DNA of 52,615 nucleotides from Gemmatimonadales bacterium (GTDB taxonomy: Bacteria > Krumholzibacteriota > Krumholzibacteriia > LZORAL124-64-63). The notes beneath the pieces are model-generated. The model searched no databases. It was not told where the DNA came from and worked only from the letters and a program-made list of their open reading frames with translations. The DNA lies in contig JAHOYV010000098.1 of assembly GCA_019038745.1 (NCBI GenBank), forward strand, positions 1 to 52,615. Reading direction: 5' to 3'. This document shows, one piece after another, positions 1 to 6,532 of this stretch. Both the position numbers and the translations under genes were made by a program. Every line of letters starts with the position of its first letter. The stretch's first letter is position 1.

Positions 1-1
1 T

Positions 2-598
2 ATGGTTGACCTGTGCAAAAGCAAGAATGTGGTTTTGGCAAATGACGCGGCCTACCTTGAAGTATCTTCTCCGGGAGTTCGGCCAGTCAGTCTTCTTTCA
101 ATGGCTGATCCGGAACGGGATCCGGTTCTCGAGTTCCACAGCCTTTCGAAGATGTTCAACATGACCGGATGGCGTATTGCCTTCGCGGTCGGGAATCCGG
201 AATTGATAGACGATTTGGCCCGCGTGAAGGAGAGCATCGACAGTGGTGTGTTCACGGCAGTGCAACGGGCTGCAGCCTATGCTCTGGGACCGGCCTTTCC
301 CGGTCTTCTGGAGCAGGTAATGGCTCCCTACGCGGGGCGACGGGGGAAAATCGTTCCCGTCTTGGAATCCGTCGGGATTGAGGTCTTCCCCTCTCCGGCG
401 ACATTCTACGTCTGGGCGCGAGTGCCGGGCGGGGAATCATCCATAGATTTTTGCGGTCGTGCCTTGTCCGAGGCGGGAATTGTTCTCACTCCAGGATTGG
501 GTTTCGGCCCTGGCGGAGAGGGCTGGTTCCGCATCAGTCTGACCGCCCGGGATGAAGATATTGCCGAGGGAGCCAGGCGATTGGGAGAATGGTTATGA
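2..598 (+). CDS. LL-diaminopimelate aminotransferase-type class I/II aminotransferase, C-terminal part
   Basis: The gene runs in from before the window; 198 codons of its 3' half are visible. It reads as a fold-type I PLP aminotransferase. DAAYLEV lies near fragment residue 15, and EFHSLSKMFNMTGWRIAFAVGN carries the Schiff-base lysine (fragment K50, in SLSK). The wording EFHSLSK..NMTGWR is typical of LL-diaminopimelate aminotransferase (DapL), which makes LL-DAP from tetrahydrodipicolinate for lysine and peptidoglycan. Aspartate aminotransferases of the same class are the alternative. The C-terminal small domain includes FRISLTA, the usual substrate-carboxylate arginine region. The stop overlaps the folB start (ATGA, 595-598), so the two are probably co-translated. 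Substrate assignment is inference without the N-terminal half. Confidence 0.8.
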   Translation: MVDLCKSKNVVLANDAAYLEVSSPGVRPVSLLSMADPERDPVLEFHSLSKMFNMTGWRIAFAVGNPELIDDLARVKESIDSGVFTAVQRAAAYALGPAFPGLLEQVMAPYAGRRGKIVPVLESVGIEVFPSPATFYVWARVPGGESSIDFCGRALSEAGIVLTPGLGFGPGGEGWFRISLTARDEDIAEGARRLGEWL

Positions 599-987
599 GT
601 GATCTGATCAGCCTGGTTGGAATCGACGTTTATGCCCACCACGGAGTGCACCCCGCCGAGAGGGAGTTGGGTCAGCGCTTCATCATCAATGCGGATCTGT
701 ATCTTGATTGTTCGGCGGCTGCGATGTCGGATTCCCTGGAGCAGGCACTGGATTACAGCGTTGTCCACCGACGGATTCTTGAATTGGCCGGTGCCGAGTC
801 CTTCCATCTGATTGAGGCTTTGGCTCATTATTTATGTGTGGGACTGCTCAAGGAATTTCCTTTGGATAAAGTGGTTCTTACCGTGCACAAACCAAACCCG
901 CCGTTGCCCGATTTCAGAGGATCCGTTTCGGTGACCCTGGAACGGGACAAGACCTGGTTCGACAATTTGTCGGCCGGACATCCATGA
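595..987 (+). CDS. folB: Dihydroneopterin aldolase
   Basis: A 130-aa protein of the FolB family, which cleaves 7,8-dihydroneopterin to 6-hydroxymethyl-dihydropterin and glycolaldehyde in folate synthesis. Visible family features are the N-terminal GIDVYAHHGVHPAERELGQ stretch (catalytic/pterin-binding Glu in the GVHPAERE loop), LDYSVVHRRI, LIEALAHYL and the C-terminal HKPNPPL with the conserved lysine. Length is typical (about 120 aa). The ATG at 595 overlaps the upstream stop; an ATG two codons earlier (589) is possible but less likely. The downstream stop overlaps folK by 4 bases, so folB-folK form one translational unit for consecutive folate steps. Confidence 0.93.
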   Translation: MSDLISLVGIDVYAHHGVHPAERELGQRFIINADLYLDCSAAAMSDSLEQALDYSVVHRRILELAGAESFHLIEALAHYLCVGLLKEFPLDKVVLTVHKPNPPLPDFRGSVSVTLERDKTWFDNLSAGHP

Positions 988-1508
988 TCGGCGGAGTGGT
1001 TTCATTCATTGGTTTGGGCGGAAACCAAGGTGATCGCGCTGGGCATCTGCAAGCGGCTTTGCTGGCTCTGACTGAACATCCTGCGGTACGGGTGATCAAC
1101 GTTAGCCGGGTCTACGAGACCGAGTTTCTGGGTGAAGGGCAGCAGGACGCCTATCTCAATGCGTGTGCCGAGGTTTGTACAACCCTGCCTCCGTTGGCTT
1201 TCTTGGGATTCCTGCAGGGAATTGAAATCGCTGAGGGGCGTCGGCCCAATACCCATCTCCAGCCTCGGCCACTGGACCTGGACATTCTCCTCTTCGGGGG
1301 GTTCGTGCAACGGGATCCCGGACTCTTTCTACCTCACCCAAGGATGCGGGAGCGGGCCTTCGTGCTGGTACCACTGGCTGAGATCGCGGGGTCTGAAATT
1401 TTTCCAGATTCCAGGGAGACAGTGACCGAGGCGTGTGCGAAGATAAGGCGTAAAGACGGGAGTGGAGTTGCTCTGCGCCCTGAGATAGAGATTTGGGCTG
1501 GCCCGTGA
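984..1508 (+). CDS. folK: 2-amino-4-hydroxy-6-hydroxymethyldihydropteridine pyrophosphokinase
   Basis: A 174-aa HPPK that transfers pyrophosphate from ATP to 6-hydroxymethyl-7,8-dihydropterin, directly after FolB in the pathway. Family signatures are FIGLGGNQGDR at the N-terminus, the RVYETEF substrate loop, YLNACAEV, and the signature RPLDLDILLFGG with the two metal-binding aspartates (DLD), then LPHPRMRERAFVLVPL. Length matches the family (about 160 aa). The start ATG overlaps the folB stop (984-987). No sulA/folP-type dihydropteroate synthase lies in this window. Confidence 0.95.
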   Translation: MIGGVVSFIGLGGNQGDRAGHLQAALLALTEHPAVRVINVSRVYETEFLGEGQQDAYLNACAEVCTTLPPLAFLGFLQGIEIAEGRRPNTHLQPRPLDLDILLFGGFVQRDPGLFLPHPRMRERAFVLVPLAEIAGSEIFPDSRETVTEACAKIRRKDGSGVALRPEIEIWAGP

Positions 1509-1530
1509 GCCCAGGACTGTACGAAGGAGG

Positions 1531-2187
1531 ATGCGCTTGCTGCCGTGGCGGTACATAGTCGTTGAAGGAGTCATCGGGGTTGGGAAGACCAGTCTTACCA
1601 AACTGCTGGCTACACACACAGGGGGTCGGCTGAACCTGGAAGTGGTCGAGGAGAATCCCTTTTTGGCCAAGTTTTACCAGGATCGATCCGCTTTCGCCTT
1701 CCAAACACAGATTTTCTTTCTACTTAGCCGGTATCGACAGCAGCAGAAACTATTCCAGCACGAAATGTTCAGCTCGACCCTGATCTCAGATTATCTTTTC
1801 GCCAAGGACCGGATTTTCGCCAACCTGAACCTTGCCGATGACGAGTTGGTTCTTTACAACCAACTGGCCTCGATCCTGGAGCAAAGGGTACTCAAGCCGG
1901 ATCTGGTAATCTACCTTCAGGCCCGGACACAGGTCCTGCTCCAGCGGATCCAGTGGCGAGGACGCAACTTCGAGCAGGACATGGATCCGGCCTACCTGGA
2001 TGCGCTTAATGGGGCGTACAGTTATTATTTTCATCATTACAAGGATTCTCCACTCCTGGTGGTCAACACCGACAGCTTGGATTTCGTAAACGTGCCTCGG
2101 GATTTCGAATTGCTTTTTGAACAAATCACCGAGGAATTCTCCGGTACCCGCTACTTCGCTCCGGAATCCGGTTTTCAGCAACCCTGA
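1531..2187 (+). CDS. Deoxynucleoside kinase (dNK/dGK-dAK family)
   Basis: A 218-aa P-loop kinase that phosphorylates deoxynucleosides (usually deoxyadenosine/deoxyguanosine in bacteria) for dNTP salvage. Visible are the P-loop VEGVIGVGKTSLTK near residues 10-23, the conserved LISDYLFAKDRIFA region and the arginine-rich LID-type loop RIQWRGRNFEQD near residue 150. folK-dNK-panB adjacency is common in deltaproteobacterial and FCB-type genomes (family knowledge). Start choice: AAGGAGG (1524-1530) abuts the ATG at 1531, too close for ideal spacing, whereas an in-frame TTG at 1537 sits 6 nt away; either is possible and the product differs by two residues. Confidence 0.88.
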   Translation: MRLLPWRYIVVEGVIGVGKTSLTKLLATHTGGRLNLEVVEENPFLAKFYQDRSAFAFQTQIFFLLSRYRQQQKLFQHEMFSSTLISDYLFAKDRIFANLNLADDELVLYNQLASILEQRVLKPDLVIYLQARTQVLLQRIQWRGRNFEQDMDPAYLDALNGAYSYYFHHYKDSPLLVVNTDSLDFVNVPRDFELLFEQITEEFSGTRYFAPESGFQQP

Positions 2188-2242
2188 GAGTCCACGGTTT
2201 CCGATCAGGCCACTGGAATCAGCGGGTACGAAAGGAAGGCTC

Positions 2243-3187
2243 ATGAAAAGCGAGGGCAAGGCCCTGACGCTGAGTGTTTTCACCAAGCGGAAGGAACAGG
2301 GGCGGAAGATAGTGGTTCTTACCGCCTACGATCTGACCAGCGCCCTGATTGCGGCAGCCGGGGGCGTCGATGCCATCCTGGTCGGCGACTCGGTGGGGAT
2401 GGTTGTTCTGGGACACGAGAACACTTTGCCGGTCACGCTGGAAGATATGCTACACCATTGCCGTGCGGTAACTCGCGCCCGGCCCGGTGTGCCTGTCATC
2501 GCCGACATGCCCTACGGTACTTTCCATGTCTCGCCCCAGGAGACGGTTCGGAATGCTCTGCGCCTTATCAAGGAGGGTGGGGCACAAGCGGTGAAGATCG
2601 AAGGCGGGCGACGGCGGGAGCCTATGATCGCCGCCCTGCGGGATGCGGAGATTCCCGTCATGGGCCACCTCGGCTTGACTCCCCAATCCGTGCACCGGTT
2701 GGGCGGATACAAGGTTCAGGGTAGGGGTGATGAAGCAGCCGAGGTGCTTCGTGAGGAGGCAGCTTTCCTGGCCGAAGCGGGCTGTTTCGCTATCGTGCTG
2801 GAATGCATACCCGCTGCTCTGGGTGCGACTATTTCCAAGGATTTGGCTATACCCACCATCGGGATCGGCGCCGGTGGTGGCTGCGACGGGCAGGTTCTGG
2901 TGTTCCATGATATGCTTGGGCTTTTCGAGGGTCTGAAACCGAAGTTCGTCAAACAATACGCCGATCTGGGAGGGCTGGCCGTTGAGGCGGTTTCTCAGTA
3001 CGCGGGCGAGGTTCGGGACGGTGTGTTCCCGGGAGCCGAGCATGTGTACGGTGATAAACCGAACAAGCGCCAGAACAACGGGAATTCGAGTAATGTCAAG
3101 CAGCCTGCAGAAGGTGTTGCCGAACCTGCTTCGTCGGGCCTTGACGGGGCGGGTTATCTGAAGGAAATCCAGGAAGGCAAGGATTGA
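2243..3187 (+). CDS. panB: 3-methyl-2-oxobutanoate hydroxymethyltransferase
   Basis: PanB (314 aa) makes ketopantoate from alpha-ketoisovalerate and methylene-THF, the first committed step of pantothenate/CoA synthesis. The TIM-barrel motifs are clear: VLTAYD, DAILVGDSVGMV (metal-binding Asp), the PVIADMPYG region, AVKIEGG, PVMGHLGLTPQS, LECIP with the catalytic Glu, and the IPTIGIGAG loop. The ATG at 2243 is set by AGGAAGG (2233-2239). About 45 residues after the barrel (KPNKRQNNGNSSNVK onward) are low-complexity and not part of the usual family end. panC begins 4 bp downstream. The methylene-THF substrate links it to the folate genes just upstream. Confidence 0.95.
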   Translation: MKSEGKALTLSVFTKRKEQGRKIVVLTAYDLTSALIAAAGGVDAILVGDSVGMVVLGHENTLPVTLEDMLHHCRAVTRARPGVPVIADMPYGTFHVSPQETVRNALRLIKEGGAQAVKIEGGRRREPMIAALRDAEIPVMGHLGLTPQSVHRLGGYKVQGRGDEAAEVLREEAAFLAEAGCFAIVLECIPAALGATISKDLAIPTIGIGAGGGCDGQVLVFHDMLGLFEGLKPKFVKQYADLGGLAVEAVSQYAGEVRDGVFPGAEHVYGDKPNKRQNNGNSSNVKQPAEGVAEPASSGLDGAGYLKEIQEGKD

Positions 3188-3191
3188 CCGG

Positions 3192-4070
3192 ATGGAGGTG
3201 TTGCGGGACAAGGCGGATCTGGAATTCCTGCTGGATTTGAAGCGGGATGGACCCATGGTACTGGTACCCACCATGGGCGCGCTTCACGAAGGGCATCTGA
3301 GTCTGGTGGAACTGGGTAACGGGCTGGGGCCGGTGGTGGTTTCCATTTTCGTCAACCCCACCCAGTTCGGACCCAACGAGGATTTCGAGTCCTATCCCCG
3401 GGTTCTGGAAAATGACCTGGACCTGTTGGGATCCCTGGATGTGGCCGCTGTTTTTGCCCCTGATGTATCCCTCATGTACGGGGATGGAGTTGGGGTGAAG
3501 GTGCACCCGGGTTCAAGATCCACAGGGCTTTGCGGCGAGGATCGCCCCGGACACTTTGCCGGTGTGCTGACGGTTGTTGCCAAGCTTTTTGGTCTGATAC
3601 AGCCGGACATTGCGATCTTCGGCCGTAAGGACGCCCAGCAATGCCTGGTAATCGATCAGATGGTCCATGATCTGGCGATGCCCGTCAGTCTGGTGGATGG
3701 TCCCACTCTGAGGGAGCCTGATGGTCTGGCCATGTCCTCTCGCAACCGGTATCTGGATCAGGAGCAGCGGGACCGGGCCGGCTGTCTGGTGAAATCCCTA
3801 AGGGCCGGACGGACCCTGCTTGAACAGGGAGAGCGAAATCCGGCGGTTCTCAAGGCCATTATGGAAAAGGAACTGGCTCCAGCCGACGAAATTCTTTACG
3901 CGGAGGTGCGCCGGGTGCCGGATATGGAGATTTTTCCCTCGGTGTCCGGCCGTGTCCTGCTGGCGGTGTCGGCCCGGGTCGGAGTGACCCGACTGATCGA
4001 CAACTTCGTGCTGGAAATCAATGGTGATGAAATTCGTGAAGGTTTTCTGCTGGGGACCGTTAGTTGCTGA
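3192..4070 (+). CDS. panC: Pantoate--beta-alanine ligase
   Basis: PanC (292 aa) condenses pantoate and beta-alanine with ATP to give pantothenate. The ATP-binding HIGH-type motif PTMGALHEGHLSLV is at residues about 26-39, IFVNPTQFGPNEDF follows, and the KMSKS-like TLREPDGLAMSSRNRYL is near residue 175. Length is typical (about 280 aa). It starts 4 bp after panB, so panB-panC are one operon. A 12-bp tandem repeat (4060-4095) runs across the stop codon and gives a second in-frame stop after SC* (see findings). Confidence 0.95.
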   Translation: MEVLRDKADLEFLLDLKRDGPMVLVPTMGALHEGHLSLVELGNGLGPVVVSIFVNPTQFGPNEDFESYPRVLENDLDLLGSLDVAAVFAPDVSLMYGDGVGVKVHPGSRSTGLCGEDRPGHFAGVLTVVAKLFGLIQPDIAIFGRKDAQQCLVIDQMVHDLAMPVSLVDGPTLREPDGLAMSSRNRYLDQEQRDRAGCLVKSLRAGRTLLEQGERNPAVLKAIMEKELAPADEILYAEVRRVPDMEIFPSVSGRVLLAVSARVGVTRLIDNFVLEINGDEIREGFLLGTVSC

Positions 4071-4095
4071 ATTAGTTGCTGAATCAGTGGCTGGA
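4060..4095 (+). repeat. 12-bp tandem repeat across the panC stop codon
   Basis: Units TTAGTTGCTGAA (4060-4071) and TTAGTTGCTGAA (4072-4083), followed by the degenerate TCAGTGGCTGGA (4084-4095). The panC TGA is 4068-4070. The 12-bp period keeps frame, so a second TGA follows in frame at 4080-4082. Confidence 0.85.
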
Positions 4096-4130
4096 CCAGT
4101 ACCCGACAAAACTTATTGAGAGAGGTTTTG

Positions 4131-4883
4131 ATGAACAACTACAACAATGCGGTAATCAAGGCCGTGGTCTTGGCTGCCGGCAAGGGCACTCGCATGAAGT
4201 CGGATCTAGCCAAGGTGTTACATCCTCTGGCCGGAAAATCGCTACTTGGGCATGTTCTGGAAACGATCGCAGAGGCAGGTATCGGCCGAACAGTGGTGGT
4301 GGTGGGTCATCAGGCCGCCGATGTGGAAGCTTCCTGCACCGGGCCCGGACTGGATTTTGTCGTTCAGGAGCCCCAATTGGGCACCGGGCATGCGGTCCAG
4401 ATGGCGGTTCCTGTCCTTGATACTTGTGGTTTCTGTGTTGTTTTGGCTGGAGATGTGCCGCTCCTGCGGGCTGAGACGCTGAGGCGACTGGTTCGGGAAA
4501 CCCTGGACAAAAAAGCTGCAGCCGTTGTTTTGACCTGTGTCGTTCCCGACGCCGGGGCCTATGGGCGGATCGTCAAAGATGAAACCGGGCGTGTCCAGAA
4601 GATCGTCGAGGCCAAGGACGCCTCGTCTGAGGAACTGGCTATCGGGGAGTACAATTCCGGTGTTTTCTGTTTTCAAACCGATCTGATGATCGAGGCTCTG
4701 AGCAACCTGACGACGGACAATGTGCAGGGCGAATACTACCTTACCGACACCGTGGCTTGGCTAGTGGAACAGGGGTACCCCGTTTTGGCGACCTCTACCG
4801 ATGATCCTGGTGAAGTGGCCGGAATCAATACAGTGGATGAACTGGCCGGAGCCGAACAGTATCTGAAGTGCCGGGAGGCCTGA
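4131..4883 (+). CDS. Stand-alone GlmU-type UDP-N-acetylglucosamine pyrophosphorylase domain
   Basis: A 250-aa sugar-nucleotidyltransferase matching the N-terminal half of GlmU: VVLAAGKGTRMKSDLAKVLHPLAGK (nucleotide-binding loop), VVVGHQAADVE, QEPQLGTGHAVQM, VLAGDVPLLR (metal-binding Asp), GAYGRIVKD, EYNSGVFCF and YYLTDTV. Full GlmU is about 450 aa, with a left-handed beta-helix acetyltransferase domain; here the protein stops after the pyrophosphorylase domain. The next gene is an intact HIT protein, so this is not a frameshift. It probably makes UDP-GlcNAc (or a related UDP-sugar) for the envelope, with acetylation supplied elsewhere. The start is ATG 4131 after GAGAGAG (4118-4124). Confidence 0.85.
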   Translation: MNNYNNAVIKAVVLAAGKGTRMKSDLAKVLHPLAGKSLLGHVLETIAEAGIGRTVVVVGHQAADVEASCTGPGLDFVVQEPQLGTGHAVQMAVPVLDTCGFCVVLAGDVPLLRAETLRRLVRETLDKKAAAVVLTCVVPDAGAYGRIVKDETGRVQKIVEAKDASSEELAIGEYNSGVFCFQTDLMIEALSNLTTDNVQGEYYLTDTVAWLVEQGYPVLATSTDDPGEVAGINTVDELAGAEQYLKCREA

Positions 4884-4885
4884 GC

Positions 4886-5380
4886 TTGGAACGAATGTAT
4901 GCTCCCTGGAGGTTTGCCTACGTGACCGGAGAAAAAACGGAATCGGGCTGCGTTTTTTGCAACCGCCTGGAATGTGACGAGCAGGAAAATTTTGTCCTGC
5001 ATCGCGGAGACCATTGGTACCTGATCCTGAACCGTTACCCCTACAATAACGGGCACATCCTGTTGGTTCTCGGACGACACAGCGCCACCTTGGCCGGTTG
5101 CACTTCCGCCGAATTGGCCGAAATGGGTAATCTGTTGAGTGTCATGGAGAAAGCCCTTCTGGAGGCTTTTCAACCCCAGGGAATCAACTGTGGTTACAAC
5201 GGGGGGCAGAGTGCCGGGGCAGGGATCCCGGAGCATCTCCATCTGCACATGTTACCCCGGTGGTCCGGAGACACGAACTTCATGAGTACAATCGGTCAGA
5301 CCCGCATAATGCCGCAGACCCTGGAGCAGAGTTACGAGAGACTGTTGCCGGTGGTGCGACGGCTCATTGTGGATTCCTGA
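4886..5380 (+). CDS. HIT family protein (AP4A phosphorylase/hydrolase-like)
   Basis: A 164-aa HIT-superfamily nucleotide hydrolase or transferase. It has the N-terminal LERMYAPWRFAYV, the family's usual 'APWR' opening, then a CVFC pair, NRYPYNNGHILLVL, and the histidine triad EHLHLHMLPRW near the C-terminus. The TTG start at 4886 is chosen because GGGAGG (4873-4878) lies 7 nt upstream and homologues begin with ME/KR.(W/Y)APWR; an internal ATG is at 4895. Likely substrates are dinucleoside polyphosphates or nucleoside phosphoramidates (family knowledge). It begins 2 bp after the GlmU-like stop and overlaps the next gene by one base (TGATG). Confidence 0.85.
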   Translation: MERMYAPWRFAYVTGEKTESGCVFCNRLECDEQENFVLHRGDHWYLILNRYPYNNGHILLVLGRHSATLAGCTSAELAEMGNLLSVMEKALLEAFQPQGINCGYNGGQSAGAGIPEHLHLHMLPRWSGDTNFMSTIGQTRIMPQTLEQSYERLLPVVRRLIVDS

Positions 5381-5829
5381 TGGGGCGAAGACTTAATCTG
5401 TGGTTGCTGTTGGTGGTAATTCTCTGTGCCGTCTCGTTGTGGGTTGGTCTCGGTGATCCTGGCTCCTTTCGGCAAGAGTCCTCAATATCGAAGCCTGCCG
5501 CTGGTCTGGACAAGTTGGCTGGTTCCGATAATCCGGCCGTCCATCTTTTGATTCTCAACGGAACCGATCGGAGTGGCTTGGCCAGGGAGGTTGGCCTGCT
5601 GGTGTCCAGGGCCGGGTGTGTCGCGCAGGATATAGGGAACGCTCCGGCCGGAGACCATCCTGTATCATTCCTGATCAATCGGCGTCTTGAACCCGGGCGA
5701 GCCGCGGAATTGGCCGTTCGGCTGGGTGGGATACCCGTTTTGCTGGAATGGGATGGTCGGGGGACAGAGGACGCGGTGCTGTTGTTGGGCGAGGATCACC
5801 AGGAAGTTCTTTCTTCCTTGGGCCGTTGA
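5380..5829 (+). CDS. LytR C-terminal domain (LytR_C) membrane-anchored protein
   Basis: A 149-aa protein with an N-terminal membrane anchor or signal (RRLNLWLLLVVILCAVSLWVG, residues about 3-23). A linker and an extracytoplasmic domain follow, beginning HLLILNGTDRSGLAREVGLLVSRAG, the characteristic 'I.V.NGT...GLA......L...G' of the LytR_C/CpsA C-terminal domain. DHPVSFLINRR and LGGIPVLLEWD follow. There is no LytR-CpsA-Psr catalytic domain. In FCB-type genomes such small proteins often lie beside HIT and ribosome-silencing genes; their function is unknown, and binding of cell-wall or glycan material is a guess. ATG 5380 overlaps the HIT stop. Confidence 0.72.
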   Translation: MGRRLNLWLLLVVILCAVSLWVGLGDPGSFRQESSISKPAAGLDKLAGSDNPAVHLLILNGTDRSGLAREVGLLVSRAGCVAQDIGNAPAGDHPVSFLINRRLEPGRAAELAVRLGGIPVLLEWDGRGTEDAVLLLGEDHQEVLSSLGR

Positions 5830-5974
5830 AGGTTGTGGTCCGGCGCGGAATTTGGTGGTTCCATGGGCCAAGAGAGGCTATTATTCCGGCTGGCGCCTGC
5901 GGTGAAAGGCGGTCCTGCGTTTGCAGCTTTGTTGGCGGGGTAATTTTGACAGTTTATGAAGAAAGTGCGGATTG

Positions 5975-6238
5975 ATGCGTAAGTCCCTGGGAACAGTAAC
6001 CCTGACTTTGATTTTGGGGGTGCTCATCGGTGCGGTGGTCAGCGAAGTGATTGGCCTTTTTCTGGCCGAGGGCAGTGTGGCCGAACAACTCTTTGTACGT
6101 TATGTTTCCTTTGGACCCGAGGTAACCCACTGGAACCTGGTGATCATTGATGTCACCTTTGGGTTTCAGATTCATTTCAACCTGATGAGTGTCATAGGGG
6201 TTTTTACCGCTTCTCAGATGCTCAGGTGGTACCGTTAA
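5975..6238 (+). CDS. DUF4321-type small membrane protein
   Basis: An 87-aa protein with two predicted membrane segments, about residues 7-30 (TVTLTLILGVLIGAVVSEVI) and 60-82 (the C-terminal IHFNLMSVIGVFTASQMLRW), separated by a short amphipathic stretch with FGPEVTHWNLVIIDVTFGF. Architecture and wording match DUF4321, a small family of unknown function widespread in FCB bacteria, Firmicutes and deltaproteobacteria. ATG 5975 is preceded only by a weak GAAGAAAG. The 145 bp before it contain no gene I can support. tatA follows after 24 bp. Confidence 0.75.
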   Translation: MRKSLGTVTLTLILGVLIGAVVSEVIGLFLAEGSVAEQLFVRYVSFGPEVTHWNLVIIDVTFGFQIHFNLMSVIGVFTASQMLRWYR

Positions 6239-6262
6239 AACTTTCACTGGAGGATTCTGGAG

Positions 6263-6505
6263 ATGATCTCTTTACCCGCAATCATTCCTGGCGTGACCGG
6301 CGGCTGGGAGTTACTGCTGATTCTGGCCCTGGTCCTCATTCTGTTCGGCCCCAAACGGTTGCCCGAGATCGCCGAGGCCATGGGGAAATCCATCCGCAAA
6401 TTCAAGTCGGCAACCAGCAACGCCACCGACGAAGTGAAGCGCGAGATCAACGACGCCGGCAAGGTCTTGAAGGATGATGCCGAAGAAGAAAATTCCAAGG
6501 GCTGA
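6263..6505 (+). CDS. tatA: Sec-independent translocase subunit TatA/TatE
   Basis: An 80-aa TatA-type pore subunit of twin-arginine export. Residues about 14-29 (WELLLILALVLILFGP) form the single membrane helix. It is followed by the hallmark FGPKRLPEIAEAMGKSIRKFK hinge and amphipathic helix, then a charged C-terminal tail (DDAEEENSKG). The short N-terminus and tail fit TatA/E rather than TatB. ATG 6263 has GGAGG (6249-6253) upstream. No tatC is in the window. Confidence 0.92.
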   Translation: MISLPAIIPGVTGGWELLLILALVLILFGPKRLPEIAEAMGKSIRKFKSATSNATDEVKREINDAGKVLKDDAEEENSKG

Positions 6506-6532
6506 TCCGGGCGATTCCGGACGGAGGATTGC

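Noticed and set aside
2450..3274. 274-codon - strand frame across panB/panC
   Set aside because: Covers two well-identified + strand genes and has no family features.
5748..5975. 75-codon frame ending at a TGATG overlap with the DUF4321 start
   Set aside because: Its first part lies in the LytR_C gene in another frame, composition is Trp/Cys/Arg-rich and no ribosome-binding site was found; the overlap looks coincidental. A 26-codon frame at 5863-5943 was also judged too weak.
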